From: Paenibacillus sp. 1781tsa1
GTDB lineage: Bacteria; Bacillota; Bacilli; Paenibacillales; Paenibacillaceae
Length of the DNA: 64,000 nucleotides
NCBI RefSeq assembly: GCF_024159265.1
Contig: NZ_JAMYWY010000001.1
Location: 6,572,001 to 6,636,000 of the forward strand
Direction of reading: 5' to 3'
Part shown: one piece after another, positions 43,061 to 53,137 of the stretch
Numbering within the stretch: the first letter of the stretch is position 1
Layout: each line of letters starts with the position of its first letter
Translations under genes and position numbers: made by a program
Notes under the pieces: model-generated
Database searches by the model: none
What the model was told of the DNA's origin: nothing
What the model saw: only the letters and a program-made list of their open reading frames with translations

Positions 43061-45373
43061 TCAGATTCGCTTATAGTCCTGCCACTCCTCGGGCAGCAGG
43101 GAACGGTACGGTTCTTGGATAAAACGATCGTCCACCAGCACCAACACGCCCTTGTCTTCTTCCGTTCGAATCAGCCGTCCACCCGCCTGCAGCACCTTAT
43201 TCATCCCTGGGAAAATATAAGCGTAATTAAATCCGTTGCGTCCTGTACGATCATAATAATCACGTAATACGTTGTTCTCCAGACCAATCTGCGGCAGCCC
43301 CGCACCTACCACCACGACGCCATTCAAGCGGTCTCCCGGCAGATCGACACCCTCCGAGAATACACCACCCATGACGGCAAATACCAATCGTGTTCGTTCA
43401 GGGTTGGGTTGGAATCCATCCAGAAACTGCTCCCGTTCCAGCTCGTTCATGCCCTGCTTCTGTATGACCGTATCCGCTTCACATGGAAGCTGTGCATAGG
43501 TTTCATAGATCTCGCGCATATAAGGGTAAGACGGGAAGAACACCATCAGATTGCTGTTCGGCCACTCGCTTACCAGCTGTTGCAGCATCTCCGCAATGGG
43601 TCGCCGGGATTGCTCCCGGTCTTTATAACGCACAGATAAGGGCATGAGTCTCACATCCAACTGTTCACGCTGAAATGGTGAGGGAATCTGCAATGTATAA
43701 TCTTCTTCCTCTGCACCCAGCATATCCCGATAATAGCGAAGAGGTGACAAGGTTGCCGAGAAATGAATGAGGGAGCGGAATCCTTTGGCTGTCTGACGAA
43801 GCAGTACCGAAGGATCGAGGCAGAATAACTTCACTCGCACTTCACTTCGAACGCACTCTGCATACGTGATGAAACGTTCATCATACAGCTTGGCAATACG
43901 CAGAAAATTCTGTGCCGTAAAGTAAGCATCCAGCAGCAGCTGATCCGTCTCGGCATTGCCCGAACCACCTTCAACGAGACATTGCTCCGCAACCATGACA
44001 AAAGGCTCCAACCGTTCAATCAGTTCCTCCGGTGCCTCCTGTTGAATGATCTTTCCTTCTTCTCCACCGTTCTTCCGAAGGGTAATCAGATACTTATCAA
44101 TGGCCCCGGTGTAGTCAACAATGGCTTTGGCAACAGGCACACTGCTGCCCAGCGACTCGAACTCCCTTTTCACATCCAGGAACACTGCCTTCTCCAGCTC
44201 CGCGGAAAACATCGTTCGGCCACGATCGACCAGATTATGAGCCTCATCCACCAGTAACACCGTCTTGCGCTTCTGTTCTTCCAACATTCTTTTCAGAGAA
44301 ATACGCGGATCAAAAATATAGTTATAATCGCAGATCACCGCATCGGCTGCATATGCCGCATCCAGGGAAAACTCAAACGGACACACCCGATGTTTGCGAG
44401 CATACTGCTCGATGACCGGACGTGTCATCAACGTCTCATGTTCCAGCATGTCCAGCACGGCCCCGTTAATACGGTCATAATATCCTTCACACATGCCGCA
44501 TTGCCCCGTATCACAAGCTTCTTCTTCCTTAAAACAAATCTTATCCTTCGCGGTCAGACTGATCACATGCATCTTCAATCCTTCCGATTGCATCCGGGCA
44601 AAAGCTTCCTCTGCCGCCACCCGTGTCGTTGTCCTCGCAGTCAGATAGAACAATCGGCTCGCTTCGCCTTCGCCAATTGCTTTGACCGTTGGGAACAGCA
44701 CGGACATGGTTTTACCGATGCCAGTTGGTGCTTTGGCCATCAATCCCTGACCCTCACGAATCGTCTTGTATACGGCACCTGCCAGCTTTCGTTGTCCCTC
44801 CCTGTATTTGCGAAAAGGAAACGGCAGCTCTTTCACACTGATATCACGCTCTTCTTCATATGCAGCGATCATCTCTGCATACGGCGCATAACCGGCAATC
44901 ACTTCTGCCGCAAACTGCTCCAGTTCCTGCCTTTCTGCCATTCGGCGAAATCGCCTTTCTTCATGGTTTACCGAATGCACATACGTCAGCTGTACTTGCA
45001 TACGTGGTTCATCATGCTGAACGGCGTACATATAGGCATACATCATGGCCTGCGCCCAGTGTACTGGAAGACCCTCTCCCAGATCATCCAGATTACCCGC
45101 AGTCGATTTGATCTCATCCACCGTCAATTGACCCTCCAACCGGATAAGGCCATCACATCGCCCTTCCACCACATAGGTCAGATCCCCATGTTGGATCTCA
45201 GTTTCGAGCACAATCTCTTTTAAATCCTCTTCGGTATACTCCTTCTGTACCCTCTGATGAATTCGAGTTCCCTCCTGCATCGAGGCATTGGTCCGGAACC
45301 CTGGACGTATGCTGCCACTGCGGTACACATACTCCACCAAAGGTCTAACCGATATCCGAATTGTTGTTGTCAT
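43061..45373 (-). CDS. DinG/XPD-type helicase with N-terminal PD-(D/E)XK nuclease domain
   Basis: A 770-residue fusion. Residues 1-180 contain a RecB-like nuclease core: Asp74 in GRCDGLI and Glu87/Lys89 in TVDEIKST. The helicase has Walker A APTGIGKT (215-222), DEAH (376-379) and a C-terminal QAGGRLIRTEED arginine finger. Cysteines at about 280, 287, 292, 295 and 331 lie between motifs I and II where XPD/DinG proteins bind a 4Fe-4S cluster. It probably unwinds 5'-3' and cleaves DNA in repair. It is monocistronic, with a plain upstream region. Confidence 0.87.
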   Translation of the reverse strand: MTTTIRISVRPLVEYVYRSGSIRPGFRTNASMQEGTRIHQRVQKEYTEEDLKEIVLETEIQHGDLTYVVEGRCDGLIRLEGQLTVDEIKSTAGNLDDLGEGLPVHWAQAMMYAYMYAVQHDEPRMQVQLTYVHSVNHEERRFRRMAERQELEQFAAEVIAGYAPYAEMIAAYEEERDISVKELPFPFRKYREGQRKLAGAVYKTIREGQGLMAKAPTGIGKTMSVLFPTVKAIGEGEASRLFYLTARTTTRVAAEEAFARMQSEGLKMHVISLTAKDKICFKEEEACDTGQCGMCEGYYDRINGAVLDMLEHETLMTRPVIEQYARKHRVCPFEFSLDAAYAADAVICDYNYIFDPRISLKRMLEEQKRKTVLLVDEAHNLVDRGRTMFSAELEKAVFLDVKREFESLGSSVPVAKAIVDYTGAIDKYLITLRKNGGEEGKIIQQEAPEELIERLEPFVMVAEQCLVEGGSGNAETDQLLLDAYFTAQNFLRIAKLYDERFITYAECVRSEVRVKLFCLDPSVLLRQTAKGFRSLIHFSATLSPLRYYRDMLGAEEEDYTLQIPSPFQREQLDVRLMPLSVRYKDREQSRRPIAEMLQQLVSEWPNSNLMVFFPSYPYMREIYETYAQLPCEADTVIQKQGMNELEREQFLDGFQPNPERTRLVFAVMGGVFSEGVDLPGDRLNGVVVVGAGLPQIGLENNVLRDYYDRTGRNGFNYAYIFPGMNKVLQAGGRLIRTEEDKGVLVLVDDRFIQEPYRSLLPEEWQDYKRI

Positions 45374-45485
45374 ACGATCACCCGTTCTGTTTGTAGTGAT
45401 TATACTTTATCATGAAAAGACGTGCTCAAACCAGTTGAACCGCTGATTGGACTCGCTGATTTTCATATGCTATCTTGAGTTATAT

Positions 45486-46239
<754 letters not shown>

Positions 46240-46409
46240 CGGAATGGGTCGCATCTGGCTTTTATCGCAGTAACCCATGTCTTTACACACCTCTTCCTGC
46301 GTGGAAGAGGTTTTTTGCCGTCCATTGTTGAAGGCTTTCATTTTTGACACAGCCATGCTGAGATAGGATAATACTTGTTAAATGAAACTTCGGAAGGGAA
46401 GGCGGTACC

Positions 46410-48392
46410 TTGTCACGCAGTTCACTCACCCGATTTCTAAGCGGACCTTTTATATTCTTTACCATCATCATGATGATCAAAAGCTCACTGGCCTGGATCG
46501 TTATCTTCGATGACATCCCTATCTGGAAACCTCTGCTGACCGAATTGCCGCTCATCTGGATCGGCTTCTGTCTAATTGAGTGGTTTGCTGCCAAGCGGCG
46601 AATGTGGATATACCTTGCCATGAATTTGCTGCTCTCAGGGATTTTCTTTGCAGCCATCATGTACTACAAATATTACGGTGTAATCGTTAACTATCACGCG
46701 CTGGCACAGGTGAATCAGGTGACTTCGGTCAAGAGCAGCATGTTCTCTTTGCTTGATCCCTATTATTTGTTTATTTTTGCAGACGTACTGATCACTGGGG
46801 GGATACTCGTTCGTCGTCGGATCAAACTCGGGAGTACGGAACGCCCGAATCGCATTCCGCTTGAACGACGTGCCAGAAGACGGGTTGCTTCGGTCATTCT
46901 GATCTTGTCCATGATCCTGTGCATGCTTAACATTTATCCCAATCGGGCCAGCATGAGTGAGCTTACACAAGCAGAACAGATGGGCATCCTCGGTTACGAG
47001 GCATATACCATCCTGGATCGACCTGATGAACTTGTGCCCATTGCTCACATTGATCAGGCTGCCATCCACCAACTGAAGCAAACGACTCAACTTCCTGCGA
47101 TTGTGGAGCAGGGTGCAGCCAGCGGACGCAACGTGATCATGCTCCAGTTGGAATCTTTTCAGAACTTTCTGATTGGATTAGAGGTGGATGGACAGGAGAT
47201 CACGCCCAACCTGAATGAATTGGCTAGACAGAACCTGTATTTTCCAAACTTTTATCAGCAAGTCGGACAAGGAAATACATCAGATGCAGAATTTGTTGTG
47301 AATACATCGTTCTACACCCCACCGAACGGGGCAGCAACGACTGTATATGCGGATAAAGCTCTGCCGAGTCTACCCAAGTTAATGGCAGCGAACGGATATC
47401 AGACAGCCACATTCCATACAAATGATGTTCGATTCTGGAATCGGGATCAGTTATACAAGGCACTTGGATTCGACCAGTATTATGATATTGATTATTTCGG
47501 CACACAGGATTCTATCGCCTTCTCGGCCTCGGATGAAGTACTATATTCCAAAACACTGGATAAGCTGGAGTCCATGCAGTCTTCGGGCAATCCCTTCTAT
47601 GCCCATATCATCTCCATGTCAGCCCACCACCCGTACACTTTGCCCGAAAACAAGGTGAAGCTGACGCTGCCTGAGCGTTACAAAGATACGTTGCCCGGTG
47701 ATTATCTGATAGCGCAGCATTATGCAGATCAGGCGGTTGGACAGTTGATTGCAGGACTGAAGGAACGGGGATTATGGGGAAATAGCCTGCTCGTCCTGTA
47801 TGGGGATCACCTGGGGCTCCCCATCTATTCACTGGATCGGGAAGACAAAGTCGTCATGAAAGAGTTGTATGGTCGGGACTACACATCAGCAGATATGATT
47901 AATATTCCGCTCATAATCTCGGCCCCGGGCGTTACCCCGAGTGTGCAACTGGAACAGATCGGAGGTCAGGTGGACATTCTGCCAACGATTGCAGGACTCA
48001 CCGGCGTATCATTGGAGGACCAATTACACTTCGGACAGGATTTGCTGCGTGAAGGTGGGAATCTTCTACCCGAACGATATTACCTTCCTTCCGGGTCCGT
48101 GCTTAACGATGCTTCTCTCTTCATTCCGGCGAAAGGATACGGGGATGGAACGCATTATTCCCTAGCTGATGCGGGTAGACAGGATGCCGGGCAACAGCAG
48201 ATGGATGTTCCTTCAGAAGAGAACCCTCAGATTTCGGCCGACAATGTACCTCCAGCAATAGTTACATCCAATAACAGTGAAGTTTCTTCTTCACGGTTTA
48301 TAACCAAGGAACAGTATGATCGAGCATTGGACCTTGCACACTTGTCCAATAGTTATTTGAGCCAGCTACCAGATCGAATGGCTACACAATAA
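46410..48392 (+). CDS. LtaS-family glycerophosphate transferase/sulfatase-type membrane enzyme
   Basis: A 660-residue protein with five N-terminal membrane helices (to about residue 175) and an external sulfatase-fold domain. The block MLQLESFQNF supplies metal ligands, Thr in QGNTSDAEF is the nucleophile, and AHHPYTLP and LLVLYGDHLGLP are the later metal-binding motifs, all as in lipoteichoic acid synthases. It would polymerise or prime glycerophosphate chains on a glycolipid. A Ser/Asn-rich tail of about 60 residues follows the domain. The start is TTG at 46410 behind GGAAGGCGG. Confidence 0.87.
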   Translation: MSRSSLTRFLSGPFIFFTIIMMIKSSLAWIVIFDDIPIWKPLLTELPLIWIGFCLIEWFAAKRRMWIYLAMNLLLSGIFFAAIMYYKYYGVIVNYHALAQVNQVTSVKSSMFSLLDPYYLFIFADVLITGGILVRRRIKLGSTERPNRIPLERRARRRVASVILILSMILCMLNIYPNRASMSELTQAEQMGILGYEAYTILDRPDELVPIAHIDQAAIHQLKQTTQLPAIVEQGAASGRNVIMLQLESFQNFLIGLEVDGQEITPNLNELARQNLYFPNFYQQVGQGNTSDAEFVVNTSFYTPPNGAATTVYADKALPSLPKLMAANGYQTATFHTNDVRFWNRDQLYKALGFDQYYDIDYFGTQDSIAFSASDEVLYSKTLDKLESMQSSGNPFYAHIISMSAHHPYTLPENKVKLTLPERYKDTLPGDYLIAQHYADQAVGQLIAGLKERGLWGNSLLVLYGDHLGLPIYSLDREDKVVMKELYGRDYTSADMINIPLIISAPGVTPSVQLEQIGGQVDILPTIAGLTGVSLEDQLHFGQDLLREGGNLLPERYYLPSGSVLNDASLFIPAKGYGDGTHYSLADAGRQDAGQQQMDVPSEENPQISADNVPPAIVTSNNSEVSSSRFITKEQYDRALDLAHLSNSYLSQLPDRMATQ

Positions 48393-48420
48393 TTGAATCT
48401 TTTCACTCGAACTCATCCAT

Positions 48421-48468
48421 GCGGCGACCTTCCTCTTTATCACAGAGAAAACGGTCGCTATTTTTTTG
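48421..48468. terminator. Bidirectional terminator between the LtaS-like gene and the lipoprotein gene
   Basis: GCGACC and GGTCGC arms enclose an inner CTCTTT...AGAGAAAA pairing and are followed by TATTTTTTT. It is situated between two convergent stop codons. Confidence 0.75.
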
Positions 48469-48485
48469 CAAAAGCAGACAGTGGC

Positions 48486-49046
48486 CTATCCATTCGTAAG
48501 CAGACCATCAAAGAGCCAGTTGCCTTCCTCGGAACGAATGAAATATAGATCCAATGCACCGTTTCCATCAGACCATACTGTAGCCATATGTAAAATGACA
48601 CGATCTGAATCCAGCGGATTAAATCCCCGATACTCCAGATTATTCAGGCTAACGTTTTGCAGAAAAGGTACTTCGTAACCCCCCTGATCCAGTTTCGAAA
48701 TAATGATATTGTTCTGCTTCGATATTTCTATGTTCGGAGAAGACACCGATTCAAGATATGCATAGTCTTTAGATTGCATCGCCGCCATCAGTTTAAACGT
48801 AATGTTCAGCGTTTCTCTTAAACTTTCTACTTCTTCCTGCTCTTTTGCGTTTTTTTCATCTTTTTCCTTCTGGTTGTTCCGCACCTGCTCCTTCAGCAGT
48901 TCGTTTTCCTTCTGAACTTGTTCGGTATCTATGGCATCCTTGCGTTCCCTCTGCTGTACATCTGGTAGTGAAGCATCGTCACTTGAAGTGCAGGCTGTTA
49001 AAAATAAAGCGAACATCGATATGAACAAGATTCTGCTTTTTCTCAT
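48486..49046 (-). CDS. Hypothetical lipoprotein with coiled-coil region
   Basis: A 186-residue exported lipoprotein: the signal peptide ends in the lipobox FLTAC (Cys19). A highly charged region of about 55 residues (KENELLKEQVRNNQKEKDEK) predicts a coiled coil. The C-terminal 110 residues form a compact domain with NTF2-like character (LMAAMQSKDYAYLESVSSPN ... GALDLYFIRSEEGNWLFDGL). I do not recognise a named family. The sequence points to an extracytoplasmic ligand-binding or assembly role. Confidence 0.75.
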   Translation of the reverse strand: MRKSRILFISMFALFLTACTSSDDASLPDVQQRERKDAIDTEQVQKENELLKEQVRNNQKEKDEKNAKEQEEVESLRETLNITFKLMAAMQSKDYAYLESVSSPNIEISKQNNIIISKLDQGGYEVPFLQNVSLNNLEYRGFNPLDSDRVILHMATVWSDGNGALDLYFIRSEEGNWLFDGLLTNG

Positions 49047-49157
49047 CTAATCCCCTCCTTAAATAAAAATGAAAATAAACATATATCTTCCATATTAATG
49101 GTAACATATCCCATGCAAATAAAAAGAGTATCTCGTTTGTTCTGAAAAATAAACCAA

Positions 49158-49194
49158 AAAGACCCGAACCCTGTTAGTCCAGGCTCGGGTCTTT
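49158..49194 (-). terminator. Terminator of the 49.2-kb acetyltransferase gene
   Basis: AAAGACCCGA and a CGGGTCTTT arm form a hairpin followed on the minus strand by TTTGG, eight bases after the stop codon. Confidence 0.75.
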
Positions 49195-49201
49195 CATATG
49201 A

Positions 49202-49873
49202 TTACAACGGCAGTAACGCAACCGACTTGCGAGCAGTCAATTGCTCTACCATGGCAAGCCATTCCTGCGGTTTGTTCGGTAACACCGCATAATATCGATT
49301 CAGGAAATCAGCCACCAGGCTTGCTGGTAGTTCACCAAGCGACTCATTACCTGGCATGAAGCACAGATCCAATCCGCCAACTGCTTCACCGTCACCTTGC
49401 CAAGATGGATGAACATATGGGAAGTCCAGACGCTGGTACCCTAGATGGGACAATACTTCGCGACGCACATACGGGTCCATCGGCTTGATCCCGCCAAATT
49501 CGTGATCCTGACTCAGATAAGGGTTATAGATTTCGGCAAACATGCCGAACAATTCTTTCCCGTTTGCCGCAGCCAGCTTCTGCAGATCACGCTTGCGGTG
49601 ATTCGCCAGGAAACTGCCGATGCCCAGACCTTCACGCCCAATAATCGTAAAGTCCGTCATGGCTACATTCCAATCCTCGTAATAACGGTACTCTGTCGCG
49701 CCAACGACTTGTCCCTCATGCACAGCCACGAATACCCGAATACCCGGATCTTCCAATGGTTCTGCCCAGAGCGGGAAGTCCAGCACTTCTTCCCTCGGGA
49801 AAATCTCCTGCATCAGCTTGTGCATCTGGGCAAACAATGGATCGTTAATGGATGTAATACGCGTGAATTCCAT
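49202..49873 (-). CDS. GNAT-like N-acetyltransferase
   Basis: A 223-residue protein with a GNAT-type core: VAVHEGQVVGATEYRYY, then DFTIIGREGLGIGSFLANHR, where the REGLGIG loop stands for the acetyl-CoA-binding R/QxxGxG motif. The rest is longer than a minimal GNAT and not assigned to a subgroup. The ATG has a reasonable AGGAGGCATTTATCC upstream. It has its own terminator. Substrate unknown. Confidence 0.72.
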   Translation of the reverse strand: MEFTRITSINDPLFAQMHKLMQEIFPREEVLDFPLWAEPLEDPGIRVFVAVHEGQVVGATEYRYYEDWNVAMTDFTIIGREGLGIGSFLANHRKRDLQKLAAANGKELFGMFAEIYNPYLSQDHEFGGIKPMDPYVRREVLSHLGYQRLDFPYVHPSWQGDGEAVGGLDLCFMPGNESLGELPASLVADFLNRYYAVLPNKPQEWLAMVEQLTARKSVALLPL

Positions 49874-50001
49874 GGATAAATGCCTCCTTGATATGAATGT
49901 ATATTTTAATCATTCGTGTATATAACTCGTTCAAAATTGGGTTTGATCTGTAATGGTGATCGCTATAATTTTTGCGGCTTGAAAGCTCAAGGAAGCAAAT
50001 C

Positions 50002-50676
50002 TTATCGAAATGGATTCCGCCACTCCATCAAGGCAGCATAATTACACGACTCTTCATCGTCCAGATAATCTGCGGTTACGCCTACGGGCATGCGGCCACA
50101 ACGAAGCAAGAACGATATCACCGGGTCACGCTTCTCTCCCGCGGATACTTGGTCCAGATATTCCTGTGCAGACAGTTGGTCTGCAACCAGATGATAACCC
50201 GGCATTCTACCGGCACCTAGTAACCGGTCCATACCCTGTGCAATCACCAGGTGGTACATCGCCTGCATCATAAGCTGAGCCAGTCCCCACTTGCGGTACT
50301 TCGGACGAACACAGAGATCAACAATATACAGCGTGTTGCCATCCGACTGGTGGTTACGAATATAGCCGTCATCCGTTACTTCGGCCCAGGTATGACTCGC
50401 CGGATGTGCAGGGTCCCACTGCATCCGCAGCGAAGTCATCGATCCGGCCAATTCTCCATCCAATTCAATGCAGATGGCCCCTTCCGGGTAATGCTGCACA
50501 TGACTGTTGAGCTGCTCGTGACTCCAGAGCAGCTCTTCCGGATAAGGAGGAGGGAAACTCTCCGCCTGAATGCGAATGAGTTCCTCAAAGTCGGCTGCAA
50601 TATAATTGCGGACGACTGCCTTTACCCTTTTACCATTCCGCTCCGGGTCGGTGATCAGCATTTCTTTCGTATACAT
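50002..50676 (-). CDS. GNAT N-acetyltransferase paired with nitrilase-family amidase
   Basis: A 224-residue acetyltransferase. The core reads VVRNYIAADFEELIRIQAESFP, ICIELDGELAGSM and LYIVDLCVRPKYRKWGLAQL, with the acetyl-CoA loop in RPKYRKWGLAQ (third position altered). The start MYTKEMLI at 50676 lies after AAAGGGG; the open frame runs 30 codons further into the neighbouring gene's stop region. It follows the carbon-nitrogen hydrolase gene by 80 bases on the same strand. In many bacteria these two domains are fused in one protein (GNAT at the N-terminus, nitrilase at the C-terminus), so joint function is likely. Confidence 0.8.
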   Translation of the reverse strand: MYTKEMLITDPERNGKRVKAVVRNYIAADFEELIRIQAESFPPPYPEELLWSHEQLNSHVQHYPEGAICIELDGELAGSMTSLRMQWDPAHPASHTWAEVTDDGYIRNHQSDGNTLYIVDLCVRPKYRKWGLAQLMMQAMYHLVIAQGMDRLLGAGRMPGYHLVADQLSAQEYLDQVSAGEKRDPVISFLLRCGRMPVGVTADYLDDEESCNYAALMEWRNPFR

Positions 50677-50756
50677 GTTGCCGGATCGCCCCTTTCCACT
50701 GACAAATGAATTCTGATAAATGTTCCGATGTCCTGTTCGTTTATAAATGGCGTTGC

Positions 50757-51614
50757 CTACTCCCAATCGGTATACAGATCAGTTCGGCGGTCACGCCAGG
50801 TCGTTACCGATCCACGTTCACGCACCTCATATAATAAGTCCAGATCCAGATCGGCGGTCACAATCATATCGTTGTTAATCTCACCCTCGGCCAGAATGCC
50901 ACGTGGCGGGAATGGGATATCATTCGGCGTAATGATTGCAGCTTGTCCATAGTTGGCACGCATGAAGTCAACCGTCGGCAAGTTACCCACCGTTCCGGTT
51001 AACACCACATATACCTGATTCTCCACCGCGCGGGCATGACTCGTATAACGCACACGATAGAATCCGTGACGATCGTCCGTGCAGGAAGGACAGAAGATCA
51101 CGTCAGCACCTTTGGCTTTGGCCATGCGCACAATTTCCGGGAATTCAATGTCGTAACAGGTCAGCATGGCAATACGGCCTTTATCGGTGTCGAACACCTC
51201 AAGTCCATCTCCGGGAGCCATGTTCCATTCCTGTACTTCGGTTGGCGTAATGTGAATCTTGTCTTGGCGCACGATGCGACCATCCGGGTAGAACATGTGG
51301 GCTGTATTATATAGCTTCCCTTCACGGCGAATGACGTGGGTTCCCCCGATGACGTGCATGCCGTACTTGGCAGCAAGTGACATGAACAGTTGTTCATATT
51401 GTTCCGTAAAGTTCGGCAGATCTTCAATGGTCAATGCATTGCCTTGTTTGTCCCCAATGGACATTAATTGCGTTGTGAAAAATTCCGGGAACAGCACAAA
51501 TTCAGTTCCGTATTCACTCGCTGTCCGTATGTAATGCTCAGCCTGAGCGGCGAACTGCTCAAACGAGCTGATTGTGTGCAATTGGTATTGTACAGCGGAT
51601 ACCCGTAGTTTCAT
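50757..51614 (-). CDS. Carbon-nitrogen hydrolase (nitrilase superfamily amidase)
   Basis: A 285-residue amidase-type enzyme with the catalytic triad of the superfamily: Glu in VLFPEFF (near residue 43), Lys in DKIHITPTE (near 122) and Cys in MLTCYDIEFPE (near 155). It hydrolyses C-N bonds of amides or carbamoyl compounds through a thioester. The C-terminal part is of the Nit branch linked to GNAT domains. It is upstream of the GNAT gene. The exact substrate is unknown. Confidence 0.87.
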   Translation of the reverse strand: MKLRVSAVQYQLHTISSFEQFAAQAEHYIRTASEYGTEFVLFPEFFTTQLMSIGDKQGNALTIEDLPNFTEQYEQLFMSLAAKYGMHVIGGTHVIRREGKLYNTAHMFYPDGRIVRQDKIHITPTEVQEWNMAPGDGLEVFDTDKGRIAMLTCYDIEFPEIVRMAKAKGADVIFCPSCTDDRHGFYRVRYTSHARAVENQVYVVLTGTVGNLPTVDFMRANYGQAAIITPNDIPFPPRGILAEGEINNDMIVTADLDLDLLYEVRERGSVTTWRDRRTDLYTDWE

Positions 51615-51675
51615 ATTCGTACACCTCCACCATTATTATGCTTCCATTGTAACAACGATCCGGGGTCAACAAAAG

Positions 51676-51722
51676 AGTATTTACACTGGGCAATACAATG
51701 ACAGAACAACCTCCCGATCGCT
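51676..51722. repeat. AGTTGAACTA-family repeat, copy F (truncated)
   Basis: Left-arm blocks only: TATTTACAC, then ATGACAGAACAACCT and CCGATCGCT. Homology ends at about 51722, three bases from the stop codon of the LysR gene, so the element remnant directly abuts that gene's 3' end. Confidence 0.7.
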
Positions 51723-51725
51723 TCC

Positions 51726-52610
51726 TTACTCACCCAACATCGACTGTGTGAATCCAATCCACTCTCTCGTGGCAAAAGACAGATAACGGTCCTTCCGCCA
51801 GATCATGCCGAGCTGCCATGGAATCACCGGTTCCACCACGGGTATAATGCGCACGCGCATGTGATCCACCTCACGACAGATCGTTTCCGGTAGTAAGGCT
51901 ACACCCAGATTGGCGGCAACCATCGCGCTGAGCAGATCCCACTGAGAGCTCTCATATACCACACGGGGCTGGAATCCCGCATGCTGACAAGCCACAATAA
52001 TCCGGTCATGCAACGCAAAATCCTCCCGAAAGAGTACAAAGGCGTCGTTTTCCAGTTCATGCAGCGCAACCGCTTCTTTCCCCGCAAGTGGATGTGAGGG
52101 ATGTACGAGCAGGTTTAGCTTCTCTTTGACAAACACAAAATGATCCAACAGCTCATCCACGGTTGGCAGTACTGCAACGCCAATATCCAGAGCACCACTG
52201 ATCACATCCGCCTCCACTTTTTTGGCACCATCCTCAAATAGCTGAATGGTCACCTGCGGGTAGGCTTTGTGAAATTCACCAATGATCATGGGGAAAAAGC
52301 TGGACCCCACCATCGGCGGCAAGCCAATCCGCAGATGCCCTTTCTTCAAGTTCATCAGATCGTCCAATTCGGATGACAGACTGCGGAATGATTTTTCGAT
52401 CTCAAGCGCCTGCCGGAAAAACACATGGCCTGCATCAGTTAGTTCCACCTTTTTGCCATAACGGTCCAGTAGCGTGATCCCCAATTCCTCTTCAAGACTC
52501 TTGACCGTCTTGCTGATGGTCGGCTGGGTGATATACAGAACCTCGGCGGCTTTGGTGAAGCTCTGCTGCCGGGCAACTTCCAGAAAATATTGCAAATGGC
52601 GGATATCCAT
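51726..52610 (-). CDS. cidR: LysR-family regulator of cidAB (CidR-like)
   Basis: A 294-residue LysR protein. The N-terminal winged helix is MDIRHLQYFLEVARQQSFTK ... LYITQPTISKTVKSLEEELG, and the effector domain occupies residues 90-290. Start MDIRHLQYF at 52610 is the family's normal start; an upstream in-frame ATG lacks support. It is divergent from cidAB, as CidR/YwbI is in Staphylococcus and Bacillus, where it responds to acetate/overflow metabolism. That role is known for the family and inferred here. Confidence 0.85.
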   Translation of the reverse strand: MDIRHLQYFLEVARQQSFTKAAEVLYITQPTISKTVKSLEEELGITLLDRYGKKVELTDAGHVFFRQALEIEKSFRSLSSELDDLMNLKKGHLRIGLPPMVGSSFFPMIIGEFHKAYPQVTIQLFEDGAKKVEADVISGALDIGVAVLPTVDELLDHFVFVKEKLNLLVHPSHPLAGKEAVALHELENDAFVLFREDFALHDRIIVACQHAGFQPRVVYESSQWDLLSAMVAANLGVALLPETICREVDHMRVRIIPVVEPVIPWQLGMIWRKDRYLSFATREWIGFTQSMLGE

Positions 52611-52765
52611 CGGTTGATCCCCACCTCTCATAGACAAATGGAATAATAAACATTCTTAATATGCATTTTACTCATGAAAGAATGCCATGTAAAATTTATG
52701 ATATCAAATGATTCATTTTCATAATAACTCAAATGATTACGTTGATTATATAAGGAGGGATTGAA

Positions 52766-53137
52766 GTGAAAAAATGGGGCCTTGGTATTTCACAGGTTGC
52801 GCTCTTAATGGTTTTTTCACTGCTTATGGACCTGCTGGCCCGTACTATCCATCTTCCTGTACCGGGTTCGATTCTCGGTATGGTTGTGCTATTCATTCTG
52901 CTTCAGACTCGTGTCGTGAAGCTACGCTGGATTGAAGTTGGAGCTGCATGGCTGCTCGGTGAGCTATTATTATTTTTCATCCCGTCAGCCGTTGGCATCA
53001 TGAACTATATGCCCATGCTGGAGCATGACGGACTGCAGATTTTATTCATCGTACTACTTAGTACTTTCCTGGTCATGTCCTGCACAGGCCTGGTGGCTAC
53101 ACGAATTGCCAAACGAAAGGAGCGTCACACTGGATGA
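52766..53137 (+). CDS. cidA: Holin-like protein CidA/LrgA
   Basis: A 123-residue membrane protein with four hydrophobic segments and the LrgA/CidA signature (LPVPGSILGMVVLFILLQ near residue 30). These proteins oligomerise in the membrane and influence murein hydrolase activity, acetate or pyruvate traffic and cell death. The start is GTG at 52766 with AAGGAGGG six bases upstream. It overlaps cidB by four bases. Confidence 0.9.
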   Translation: MKKWGLGISQVALLMVFSLLMDLLARTIHLPVPGSILGMVVLFILLQTRVVKLRWIEVGAAWLLGELLLFFIPSAVGIMNYMPMLEHDGLQILFIVLLSTFLVMSCTGLVATRIAKRKERHTG

